The notes under the pieces were generated by a model, which was given only the letters and a program-made list of their open reading frames with translations, was not told the origin of the DNA and did no database searches. 64,000 nt of DNA from Telopea speciosissima (taxonomy: Eukaryota; Streptophyta; Magnoliopsida; Proteales; Proteaceae), in contig NC_057926.1 of the NCBI RefSeq assembly GCF_018873765.1, forward strand, positions 35,386,946-35,450,945, written 5' to 3'. Position 1 is the stretch's first letter. Every line of letters starts with the position of its first letter. Positions 22,601-32,724 of this stretch are shown here, in pieces. The translations under genes and the position numbers were made by a program.

Positions 22601-24878
22601 TCAATCATTCTACTTTTTTGTTTTTTTGAAATAGACATCTGTAGCTAATACCAGGGTGGCCATTTCTTTAATGGTAAAAAAACACTTAGTAGGCTAGTAC
22701 ATGTGAATCATATTTGATGGTTTCTGGGGAAGCTTGCTCTTTCACTTGTTCCCATGTGATTTCTGTTGTATATAGTTTTAACCTTCCCTCCCCCCAGACC
22801 ATTCCCATTGCTTCCTTCTTTATGATTGATGATTTTGATGACAAGCAGGTAAGAAGAGGGCAACTGTAGCCCGACCACGAGCTTGCACGCTGTGTAGGGA
22901 ATGCATTAGAGGGGAAGATTGGGAGAAGCGTGTGGCAATAAGGCGTGTTAAAGACCATTTCATCTGTAAGTAGTGATGTGTATGCATCAACAATTAACTA
23001 GGAAGATCTTTCCATTTTTCAGTGATCTATTTTTTGTTTATAAGCATCTGATGATACTGCCTGCAGAACAACATAGTGTCTACTAGTGCCTTTATCTGAT
23101 ACTTGCTACTTGGTATGTGCCCCCCCATCTGCGTCAGTCTAAACTATTTGGTCAGTCACCTATCTCTCAGGCAGCACGTGGTAGATGCATCATGTTTGAG
23201 TCTTACGTGAAACCTTGCATTGGTAGCATGGTGATTTAGTGTTGCCTTGGGTCGAGAAAGGGCATTTCACAGGGCATGAGGTTGTGAAACCTCCAAAAAG
23301 GCAGTCCCTCTATATTTCTTTAAAGACCAAGAGGAACTGGCTCTGTCCAAAATCACACCTGAGTCTGAGGTGCTGTCCAAGTTGTTCGTGATGTTGTCTT
23401 TGTTTTGACTTGTAGTAAGAAAAAAAAGATATGCCCTATTTCACTTTCTGGAACTTTCTTGACCATGCCATGAAGAGATAAAATGAAATGTTTTACAAAA
23501 TATTTATATATAGTAATGTTGGACAAAATCTGAGAAGAAATCAAGGGGGATAGAAAGAAGAAGGAAACAGTAGAAGAAGAAGAAGCAGGGGGAGAAGAAA
23601 CTAGAAAGAGGAGAACCCTTGAGAAGAAGAAGAGGAAGGAGAGGGGAGGGGGTGGGGGAGAAGGAGTGCACATGCTCTCAGCCTTGGGCTTCAATTCATT
23701 CTTCCATTCATTCTTCAAATAATCTTCCTTTCATTGTAGGATTACATGAGTATATAAAGAAAATTAAAAAAATGACTCTCGGACTCAAACATTAATCACC
23801 TAGAAACTAACTACAATAAAACATTAAATTATCTAGAAAAAAACAAAACAACTCATTTACTAAGCCTACGAAAATGAAAAGACACTTTAATGAAATTAAA
23901 CTCAGGTTTGGTGTCTCTTTGGAGTTGATTTCATGGGCCCCACCAGTAATAATATCGCAGGGACTAACCCTGGCCAGCTTAACCCATGGCTGGGTTTAAA
24001 TGGGGCTGTTTAATGAACCAAAATAACCAGAAAAATCTGGATCAACTGGGCTGATGTCCTCATTTTGGTGGGGAGGAGGGGGATTGCAATGTTGAATGGC
24101 GTAGTGGGCTTTTGGCTTACTTGACTTGGATTTGGTTGACTATAGTCTCTGTCCTATTCTGACACAGCCTAAGATAATGGGGACAGCGGAGAAGCTGAAC
24201 AAGTTACAAAATTAAATAAACCTAAAGGAAATATATTCTATTAACGATCAAAACCTTAGTGAAGGTCATTCATTGTTGTCACTTTCACCTGCCATTGGCC
24301 TACGCCATCTCAATGGACAAAATTTTGCGAAATATTTTGGTTTTCTCTAGACCTAGAAATAAAACCACATGGGAAATACACAGAGTGCAGTATTTCGTAG
24401 AAATTGTGGGGAAGTGATCTGAGTGTTAAATAGCTTAATACCAAATTTCGAGTTGAAATTGGGGAAATGGGTTGGAATAGTCGTAAATGAAGAATACTTC
24501 AAATTTGCTTTAGAACTTTCAAATCTTTGGATATTCAAACCTCTCCCAAACTCATCTAAGCTCCCACGATAAGGTTGGAAGGAGATTGAAGAATCTTTGC
24601 ACACATTTGGGTTGCAACTTTAATAAAGAACCAAGTTCCTTAAACTTGTCATCTTGGTTCAGTTTTTATTAGATTAAAGCAATGTTGGAATCCTAACTCA
24701 TGTCATTATTTTAGAAGTTTATTGGATTGTTGTAAAATTGAAGCTTCTTAATATCTGCAAAAAATTCTGTCCAGTTACCATTGAATCAACGGGGGCATTA
24801 CCACCAGATGTGTTATTCACCGAGGCTGTGAAGATCTTGGAAGACAAGTGTGAGCGTGTGATTACTGAACTTTCGTGA
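7647..24878 (+). CDS. NRPAC1: RNA polymerase I and III subunit AC40 (RPAC1), 9 exons
   Basis: Coding exons: 7647-7757, 7924-8109, 9521-9650, 9742-9822, 9912-10111, 22115-22210, 22311-22404, 22849-22965 and 24775-24878. They sum to 372 codons plus TGA, all joins keep frame, and all introns are GT/AG. An in-frame TAA at 7626-7628 fixes the start. The protein is the alpha-like AC40 subunit shared by Pol I and Pol III, which pairs with AC19 to begin enzyme assembly in the nucleus and nucleolus. Visible hallmarks are the alpha motif [15 protein letters not shown] (about residues 85-99) with a dimerisation region around it, [13 protein letters not shown], and [23 protein letters not shown] triad (C312, C315, C318) is reminiscent of the Fe-S insertion of archaeal RpoD. 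The C-terminal half of the dimerisation fold contains [11 protein letters not shown]. Length matches plant homologues (about 375-385 aa). Intron 5 (10112-22114) is enlarged by nested transposons, yet all its neighbouring exons remain intact. Confidence 0.92.
9019..9255. mobile_element. Short hAT-like MITE in NRPAC1 intron 2
   Basis: A 237-bp element flanked by atctgact at 9011-9018 and 9256-9263, a perfect 8-bp duplication. The left end is taaggttcta; the right end, reverse-complemented, is catggttcaaga. The interior repeats gtcgaaac/gtttcgac motifs. The ends resemble those of the large hAT at 15841-21280 (catagttc). It has no coding capacity. Confidence 0.7.
10313..14701. mobile_element. Mutator-like non-autonomous element, perfect 9-bp TSD
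   Basis: Flanked by taatatcta at 10304-10312 and 14702-14710, the 9-bp duplication typical of Mutator-like elements. The ends are inverted repeats starting gggaaaattactgccc, and are well matched for about 75 bp, through cgattttgcccacttac. The outer interior (about 10390-11640) is AT/GA-rich with no recognised protein. A second element (11648-14511) is nested near the right end. Without it this MULE would be about 1.5 kb. No transposase frame was found. Confidence 0.8.
11648..14511. mobile_element. Element with inverted LTR-like arms (LTR-retrotransposon kin)
   Basis: Two arms of about 1.16-1.17 kb (11648-12810 and 13337-14511) are reverse complements of each other along their whole length. 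They are separated by a 526-bp spacer. Read on the plus strand, the right arm starts TGCTCCACG and ends CTCAAACA; the left arm is its mirror image. Each arm therefore has TG...CA ends, and similarity stops exactly at those ends. A TATAAATA box sits in the arm (13751-13758). The whole unit is flanked by a 5-bp repeat, atgaa, at 11643-11647 and 14512-14516. These are LTR-retrotransposon features, but the two LTR-like units face opposite ways instead of the same way. The spacer has no recognised gag or pol. It sits inside a Mutator-like element within NRPAC1 intron 5. The alternative is a foldback-type element with long inverted repeats. Confidence 0.65.
14711..15832 (+). other. NRPAC1 intron 5 remainder, no gene seen
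   Basis: Intron sequence between the Mutator-like and hAT elements. A purine-rich run at about 14930-15070 gives an open frame rich in Glu, Lys and Arg, which looks like low-complexity sequence and not a gene. Confidence 0.5.
15841..21280 (-). mobile_element. hAT transposon with decayed transposase, 5.4 kb
   Basis: Flanking 8-bp repeats are ctcacaac (15833-15840) and cccacaac (21281-21288), differing at one base. The ends are inverted repeats: catagttcgagg at the left, and catagttcaaaatctcg for the right end reverse-complemented, with repeated tttcgg/cgaaat subterminal motifs. The transposase lies on the minus strand (about 16660-20049). Size, ends and domains identify a once-autonomous hAT element. 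One mismatch in the duplication and several nonsense changes show it is no longer active. Confidence 0.85.
16660..20049 (-). pseudogene. hAT transposase (BED finger, DUF659, hAT dimerisation)
   Basis: From the N-terminus: a basic [12 protein letters not shown] region with ATG at 20049; a BED-type zinc finger with C-N-Y-C and a following H (about 19880-19830); a Gly/Ser-rich linker; [13 protein letters not shown]; then a DUF659 block in 18113-19216 with [23 protein letters not shown] and [10 protein letters not shown]. The hAT dimerisation signature [21 protein letters not shown] falls at about 17610-17680, and an Asp/Gly-rich tail at about 17156-17400. Domain order is complete. The frame changes near 19940, at the BED finger. 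In-frame stops interrupt it at 19430-19432, about 19238 and 19217; all three look like CAG/CAA codons turned to TAG/TAA. Cells no longer make a full enzyme from this copy unless introns remove these sites, which looks unlikely. Confidence 0.85.
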
Positions 24879-25175
24879 ATATTTGATTGACAAAAAAGAA
24901 CCAAGGCTGTTCATCAGATGCAGAAAAGCAGGGGGCTGAGACAGAAATGGTCAGGTTTTTAATGAAATATTTAATTGTTTACCATTGTCTCTTACCTTCA
25001 TCTTCAAGAGATCTCAATAACTTTGAGCAGAAGCAAATATAAAAATGTTTTATATCAAATTTCAGGACTAGACCCTTTAACTTATTCATACAGGGAAGAA
25101 GTGCCTTTTGCATTTGGAGATCATGTGAATGAAAATTAGCCAGTTTTGGTTTACAAGACTGTGTTTATGATTTGG

Positions 25176-25212
<37 letters not shown>

Positions 25213-26875
25213 TGTTGCTTTGGTTGATTGGATTCCATCCTAGGATCAAAAGCACTTGATCATGTTGTACGATATGTTAGAGATAAAAGGTTTTGAGTAC
25301 TCAAGACCTTTCCAATTGATTAAACATGTTTGTGTAGGAATGAATGGATGGGCTGAGATGAGATTAAAGCGAAAGTAAGGACACAAATAACACTTTAGAA
25401 TAAATTTGGATGAAAAATTGGCTGTCCAATGTGAGAAATGTGGGTAGTAAGATCATTAGTAAGTTTTACAGCGATTTGATGGAGGGTTCAACTAGTATAT
25501 GAAGATACCGATGTGGGATTATTCCACCCCCATCATCTGTCTCATTATTTTATCTTTTTTTTGTTTTTTTGTGGGGGGGGGGGGGTTGTTGGGTTTGGTT
25601 TGGTTTGGTTTGGTTTGTTGTGTACAATCTTTTTATGGAAATCTAAAGCTTCAAAAATAGGGGGAGGGGAGGGTTTTGGTATTTTAAAGTGGCTTTATCT
25701 CCATCGAAGGGTGTTAAGTGCGATTGTGCACTCTGAATGTGAAACCTTTGCCTTTATCTTATGACAAATAGTCTTCATGTCACTGATTTTTTCTAGCCGT
25801 GATTTTGTCTAATGCAGAACCCAAGTATTTCCGTTAAGCCAATTATGTTGTATTATTATTTCAAAAAAGTATTTTTAGAGTCAAGAGAGTCCAAGTTTCA
25901 AAAAAGTATCTTTTTTTCGTTCCCTTTTTTTACCTTCTTTCTAATTTTTGGTTTGAATTTGTTGTGCACTCTTGTGTGCAAGAGGTAATATTGAGCTCAA
26001 GAATAGTCATACATTAGTTGTGGGAGAGTAACTTGAGGGATATATATATATATATATATATGGTTGGTTCCTTAAGGTGTGAGCTTTTTGGAGAGGTAGT
26101 CACCATTCTCTTTAGTGTGTGGGGGTCCTTAGGATTCTTTTGAATCACGTGTCGAGTCGGGCCGGGGTCGGGGCCGTGGTCTGATTTGTGGCTGTGGGTG
26201 TGGGCAAAACCATTTTTTTAGATACTAGAAGTTTTGCACTTTTGAGTTTTAATTTTCATTTTAAAACTTGATTTGGTTTACCCATGGTTCATCTATACGG
26301 TTGAATCGTATATGCCTATTTGTACACATATACAAATAGATACACCTTCTCCCTGTACATGAAAGAAATACGTACTGTTTCACTTGTATTCGTATGGATA
26401 TACCCCTTCATGAAAGGGTACTCCAGCACTATAAATATCAAGTTTTGCCTGTCATTTGACACACAACAAAAATGAATTGTTTCTGCAAAAGTCCATTCCA
26501 GAGACCAATCTTTTACTGTATTTTCTTTAAATTAATAGAGCGCTAGTATAGCCATTTGGTATCCACAGTACTCGTATCAGGTTCTGCAATCTATATGTTT
26601 AGTAGTTGTTTCATCTTGGAGGGTTAGATGCAAGGTCAACCCTATTGCAGAAGTGGGGGTATCTAAAACCTTAAGCAGAGTATCTGTCAGATACGACTCA
26701 ACTCACCTTCGTACTTGGTTCTGTTTGTGTTGTTCAGAGTTCTACTACCTGGTTCGCGTCTCGATGCCACTAACAGGTATTTTTCTATTACTGTGTTACA
26801 GATTAGTCTTACCGTCTTTACCTTATATAATAGATCCTAATTGGAATTCCACCATTGTGGTTGAATTTATATAGT
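24879..26875 (+). other. NRPAC1 3' flank: microsatellites, no gene
   Basis: The NRPAC1 3' untranslated region probably lies in the first few hundred bases. A (TC)n tract runs at about 25179-25209, a G-run at about 25572-25584, and a (TA)n tract at about 26040-26061. No recognised proteins. Confidence 0.45.
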
Positions 26876-29800
26876 TAGAGGATAATGATACTTGGACCCT
26901 TATTACTCTTCATCTTAACAAGGAGGCCATTGGCTCAAGTGAGTAATTATACAAATCTAATGCTACTGTCAAACATTATAAAGCCCAAATTGCCACTAAG
27001 AACTACAACCAAAAGGAGGGATTTTATTACAAAGAAACTTGTTTATATATATTAAAAAAAAAAGATTACAGAGCAATTTTTGCTTGAGTAGCTAAATTCT
27101 TATTGTTCAACTTTACCAAAAAAAAAAAAAAAAAACCTCTTATTGTTCGATGCCTCCTTATCATCGCCACTTCTTGTAATTAGCATCTTTATCAACTTGA
27201 TGTTAGTTATGCGGTTTTGCACCTAAAAGAGGAAGTCTATATGAGACTTCCACTTGACTTTTCTCGATAGAGAAGAAAAATCTGGTTTGTCGTCTTCACA
27301 ATTCCTTGAAGAATTTAAAGCAAGCTTCACAACAATGGTTTGTTAATCTTTCAGCTGGATTCATTGTTACTAGATAGACTCAATCTCAAAATGATTAATC
27401 TCTTTTTTTTAATTATTAAATCCACTAGGAAAACCTTGACAACTATCCTAGTTTATGTTGATGATAATGATGAGGCTGATATATATATATATTTTTAATG
27501 GAAAAAGGAAGATTTATAAAACTAAACAGTCAAATTTGTACAATCATCAAGACAAAAAGGGGTATGGGAAGCAGAATTAACACAATATTTAAACAAAGAA
27601 AATAGAAAAGGGTTAGCAAGTTGTTTAAATAAGACGCCACTTGTTCGATCCATAATCTTCAAAAAATAAGGAAGGACTTCAAAAGGCCAGGGAGAAAGGG
27701 ATGGAGTTAGAAGAAGTCCAGGTAGCACCTTATCAGAGCACCAGATTTCTTTCTGCTTCAAACCTCTCACGGCAGCAGAATATAATCCATTGAGTATGGC
27801 AGTCAACTCAGGTTCCAAAAAATTATTGTTTTTACATCGCCCAGCTGTCAGAAAACGAAGTTTCCCATCTATCAAAAAACCAAAAGCCCATCCATGTTTA
27901 CCTATTTCTCTGGAATCGAACCCTGCAGCGCATAACAAAACAGGAAAATCTAACGTAGGTAAATCAAACCTAGGATTAGGAGCAAAGTTAGTAATATCCA
28001 AATCAGGAGGAGAAAAAGCGTTCACTTTATAAAGAGGGAGTGAGAAAATGTTCATGTCCAATAACCACTGGTTTATTTTCCTCAGAATAGACCAGGGTTA
28101 GGACCAACAGAGTTAAATACAAAATCATTTTGAATCTACCAAATAAAATAACAAGTAATAATAAAAACAGAAAAAAACTAGATTAGAGAGGCCTCATCAA
28201 GTTGCCGGCCAAGCAACACAGAAGTGCAAAAATGTTTGATAGAGGGGAATTAAATGAGTTCAGTCCTCAAACCCAAATGACCAGCTACCCAGATGTGCTT
28301 AACCCAGTCTCAAGAGAGGAAGATATGCCAAAGGGTTTCATTACAAGTGCCACAGAGAGCACAAGTGGGATCAATTTGAATCCAATTAGAAAATATAATC
28401 CTTAACTAGAATCCCTACATGTAATACACGCCAGAACAAAAATTTTAATTTAGGATGAAGTTTGAGTTTCCAAAAAAATTTCCACCAAGCTATAGAAGCA
28501 AAATCACTTAAAGATTTACTCAAAAGAAAAGAAGCCGCAACTTTAGTTTTAAAGCGGCCATCCTTGGTTAAAGTGCACCACCAAGAGTCAGTAGTTTCAA
28601 AACAGAGGATAATTAAAATGTGATGCAAAAGAGAAAGAACAGTGTCCTTGAGAAGATTCTCCTTCCACCTGAGGTTCGAGAGGAACAGATCAACTTTCTC
28701 AAGGTACATCCTCTAAGACAAACCAGATTTAATTGTGAAGGAAGGGATTCAAGGAACCCAAGGGTCAGTCCAAAAGTACGTATGAGCACAATTACCAATC
28801 CTCCTAAAGCATATAGACTGGAGGGGCTTAAGGATCTTAGTAATACTGTTTCAGCACCAAGAACCTCTCTTCCGCATAGTTGTAAGATCAAAGAGGGAAG
28901 TTTGAGGGTAACACTTAGCCTTCAAAAGCTTAGTCCAGACCGATTGTGGCTCAGAGAGAAGTCTCCCTCCAAGTTTAAGCAGGAGGGCCATGTTTTAGGT
29001 TCGAGCAGGCCGAAAACCCAAGCCCCCCAAATGGAGAGGGGAACACATTGCTTTCCAAGAAACCAGCCCATTCTTCCTACAAGTCTCATTACCACCACAC
29101 CAAAAATTATAACTAACAGAATCAATTTTTTTGCAAACAGTATTAGGAAAGTAGAAATAGGTCATAAGATAAGCAGAAAGAGAACTTAAGACAGAATTAA
29201 TTAAAACAGTACGACCTGCAAAAGAGAGATGATTAGATTTCCAAGAACACAACCTAGACTTAATTCTTTGGACCAAAGGACGAAGGTGTTTAACTTTAGA
29301 CTTTTGAGAAAACAGTTTAGTCCCTAAGTGAGAGGAATTTGTCTTCATTTCTGAGATGCCTAGTATCTTACATAAGCGATTTTTGTTGGCCGAAGAGACA
29401 TTACTACTAAAATGCATACCACTCTTAACCAAATTAATCTCTTGCCCTGAAAGGTCAGAAAAAAAAGATCAAGAATGGCCTTGATGGTAAGCAAATCCTC
29501 AGAGGTAGCTCTGCAAAAAATAAAAATGTTATCAGCAAAAAGTAGATGAGTTATCTCAGGAGCTCCTCTAGCTACCTTAATAGCCCTGAAGAGATTAAGC
29601 TCCCTTTAAGTAGCAATCAATCGTGAAAGAGCCTCATTCCAATAATGAACAGGTAAGGGCTCAAAGGACAGCCCTGCCTCATGCCTCTTAAGCCATTTAA
29701 AAAACCCAAATGGGGTGCCCTCAAGTTTAATAGAAAGAGTTGTGGAGGAGAGAAGGTGCCTGATGAAGGTATACCAGTGCTGCTCAAAGCCCATATATTG

Positions 29801-30510
29801 AAGTATAGAGTAATAAAAGTAATTCAGCCAAAGACCATTACATTCAGCCACAGGTATCTTTTAGTCAAAGTGAATATGCCTTGAAATCTTGATGAATCAA
29901 TTTTGTTGGTCTCTCCTTCCTCCTTTCAATGGAGCAACTTGAAGCTCACCAAATCTGGTGGTCTTTAGATTATCCCTCTCATTATCTCTGATTAGTAGAA
30001 GGGCTAAATATCTTACTATTACTTATCTAACCTGGTTCACTTTATTCATATCCTGAGTCAATTTCTTGACAAACCACAAAAGCCATATCATGATGCTGCT
30101 AATTGGTTCATTCTCTACTTTAAAGCCACACCTTGCCATGACATTTACTTTCCCTCTTAAGGTGTTCTGCAACATCAAGCATACTGTGATGTATCACTGG
30201 GCTTCTTGTGCTGAAACCCACATATCCATCCTTTTGTTTTTTGGTGTTCTTTTAGGAGCCTGTCCCATTTCATGAAAATCTAAGAGACAGAGCACCTGTC
30301 TCGCTTATTGTGCAATAGCTAGAACTACTTGTGAAATTACTTAGCTTTCATATTTACTAAAAGATTTTAGTGTCAAGAATCGTCCACCATCTTATACTGT
30401 GACAATAAAACAACCTTACATATTACCGTTAATGTTGTCTTTCACGAGCGAACAAAACACATTGAACTTGAATGTCACCTTATGGGTGTTCACGCACCAA
30501 CTAGAAGGGA
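26876..30510 (+). mobile_element. Ty1/copia retrotransposon fossil, split by a LINE
   Basis: Plus-strand translation shows copia-type reverse transcriptase signatures at 26876-27478, including a DTWTLI-like start, a KASQQWF-like segment and YVDD near 27460. Copia reverse transcriptase/RNase H signatures follow at about 29845-30510, including LTKP, a YFKAT-like segment and the WASCAET region. The two parts are separated by a minus-strand LINE (about 27495-29842). The element is an old fragment with many interruptions. I see no LTRs, integrase or gag. Confidence 0.75.
27495..29842 (-). mobile_element. 5'-truncated L1-type LINE inserted in the copia fossil
   Basis: Minus-strand frames give a LINE polyprotein tail. 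Reverse transcriptase pieces lie at 29606-29842 (LQYMGFEQHW) and 28995-29432 (HLGTKL, CSWKSNHLSFAGRTVLINSV). A zf-RVT domain lies at 28386-28709 (WWKFFWKLKLHPKLKFLFWR). An RNase H-like domain lies at 27522-28061 (LLCAAGFDSREI, HGWAFGFLIDG). The endonuclease and N-terminal reverse transcriptase are absent, as is usual for 5'-truncated LINEs. The reading frame is broken between these pieces, so the copy is dead. Its insertion divides a copia fragment, which dates it as younger than that fragment. Confidence 0.8.
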
Positions 30511-31040
30511 AGTATTAGCATTACATGGCTTAATACCGTAAATAGCTTCAATCATCTGTGTCAATTATAGGGTTTAGTGTACATATGCTGTATTATTTCT
30601 TTGCCCAAAAATAGTATATGGGCTTGGGCTTGTGATTCTAACTTCCAACCCAAGCCCATCATAGATCGTTTCGTTACTTAGAATTTGTATGTCAAAATTT
30701 GGTTATTTATAGTGGGGAAGTGAAGAATAATTATATATATAATAATCCTATTTAGCTGCTATCAGTTCTATGGATCAGGCCGGACAATTTCCAACACAGC
30801 TCGATCATGCAAATGAAAAAAATGTTGTATGGGTTCTGAGTGAGCAGTTGGCCTTTCTTTCTTGCTGCAGGCTAAGGTCGCCTTTTCACAGGCTTTGTAT
30901 ATATAATTCAGTTGTGGAGGAGCGGTACAAAGCTTGGTTGGTTTGCCTGTCCAGTTTCGTAGGGTCACTCTTCTTGGTTTCTGCATATTTTAATCCTTCA
31001 GCTCTTTTATTTGTTCCAATTAGTCTCATTCCTTCTTTAG
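30511..31040. other. Intergenic, no recognised feature
   Basis: An open frame at 30770-31045 has no family character that I recognise. There is a short mirror of AAGCCCA/TGGGCTT at about 30613-30658. Nothing else is supported. Confidence 0.35.
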
Positions 31041-31048
31041 GTTGAAAG

Positions 31049-32069
31049 CAAGGTTCTAAAACTCGGGTTTCAATTAGGTTTCGATCAGCCACAAACCGAG
31101 TTCATCTCAGTTTCGATCATATCTCAGTCAAAACCTAGGACTTTCTTCAGGCTAACTCGAACCTTGATTTTGAGGCCCAGAAGTTGTTTTATTGTCATGA
31201 TTCTTGTTGTGTTACCTATTTTTGACGTTTTAAACCCAATCCATGCACTAGTTTCACATAGAGAACATAAAAAATATTACTTGTGGTTTTGATCTAAGTT
31301 TGATACTGCATATTGTTCTTGGACAAGGTACCAAAACATAACTCCTTCAATAAAAATGAGATTTAAGCAATCTTGGATTTGTTAGAAAGCTTTGTTTTGA
31401 TAGCTTTCCAACAAGTTTAAGATTGATTGCTTAAATCTGATTTATATTGAAGGAGTTATGTACCAGTCAAACTTAATTTGGTGTGTCCGAATGCTGTCAA
31501 AATTGCTCTGAATGCAAATACTTTTTTGTACATCAAAACAAATGAATATTTTACCGCACTTTTGATTTTTAACCATGTTTTACTATATTAAGATTTATGA
31601 AATTTTTAGATTTGAGAAAAACTCCAACATTAGAAAGTTGAAAATTGCACTCTACCGTCGAAAATCTAATTTTTGTTCTTGAATTGAGGGTTGACTTTTT
31701 TTTATTTGGAATTTGATTTTTTAACTATTTTTATTGGATTCAAATTGGGGGTATTTGCTTATTTATGAATAATACCTTAAGTAAATGAAATACAAATACA
31801 AAAACATTTACTTAAATGATATTAGACATAACTATCTGTGCTGGTTTCTAAAAGTTACTGGCATAAATACCTGTCTGTCCCAGTTTTGAGTCAAGTTTCC
31901 CTAGTTTCGATGGGCATATGTGTCGAAACCACTGAAATATGGTCGAAACCATCGAAACCCAGTCGAACCCAGGGATTTTATAAAATCCCCCTTCAACTCG
32001 TCTCGAAAACCTATGAAACCGAGTTAATTCGGTGGTTTCGATTGATTTCGATCGAGTTTTTCTTCCATG
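31049..32069. mobile_element. Non-autonomous hAT-like element, 1.0 kb
   Basis: Flanked by gttgaaag (31041-31048) and attgaaag (32070-32077), 7 of 8 bases alike. The ends resemble the local hAT family: caaggttctaaaactcg at the left, and catggaagaaaaactcg for the right end reverse-complemented. Subterminal regions carry many gtttcgat/cgaaacc motifs. It has no transposase frame. It contains a strong hairpin at 31338-31459. Confidence 0.6.
31338..31459. repeat. Imperfect inverted repeat (about 55-bp arms)
   Basis: Left arm from ataactccttcaat to ttagaaagct and right arm from agctttccaaca to attgaaggagttat are nearly complementary, with a short loop. The transcript would fold into one long hairpin. 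It lies inside the hAT-like element, so it is probably a transposon-internal palindrome. Confidence 0.6.
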
Positions 32070-32289
32070 ATTGAAAGACAATGTTTTAGGGGGATACTGA
32101 TAATTCTTTACGTGCAGATCAGCCACTGCAGCCTATCGGTAGAGGGCAGTTGTGTAGCTCTAAACTGTTGATTGCCTACTCTAGCTAGGGACATTAATGC
32201 ACATCTTGCTTCCTTAGCCATCTGATAAAAGTTTAGGTCCCTCTTTCTCGGCATGCATTCCTTGTACAGGACATCCTTCCCACCTATAC

Positions 32290-32530
32290 ATCCTTAACAT
32301 TTTAAATGGGTTCTAGTGATTCCGATTCTAACCAGTTCCTTATTGGGCTTTCAGTTCTGGCTGGACCCATTGGAAAATCCATTTCAGAACTGTCCCGACA
32401 CATTTAATAATCAGTCCCAAAATAGATCTCAGGATCGTCCGACTTACTAGCACAATGGGTCGGTTCCATGTTTTAGCAGGTTGGTTTTGGGACAATTCCT
32501 TATTCCGGCCCCAAATTGACACCGCTGTCT
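32290..32530. repeat. Probable hAT-type non-autonomous repeat
   Basis: Rich in ggttcc/gttccg and ccgattc motifs. It ends near ccccaaattgacaccgctg, whose reverse complement is a GGTGTCAAT-type hAT end. No convincing duplication was found. Confidence 0.3.
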
Positions 32531-32724
32531 CTCGGTCAGTTAAACCCGAGACACGGGATCCGGGTGCGAGTTGTTGAATCTTGTGAATCTCCTTTCAACT
32601 ACCTCACTAGCCAGTGAAGATTCTATGAGATGTACCAGTTACTGAAGCAGTTAGGCTGAAGAGATTTGTTTATCATGTTACTAACATTAGGCCTTTTGGT
32701 TGGGGTTTCTTCACACAGATTGAA

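Noticed and set aside
30770-31045. 91-codon plus-strand frame with a hydrophobic C-terminus
   Set aside because: No family match that I can recall and no splice context; it ends at the target site of a hAT-like element.
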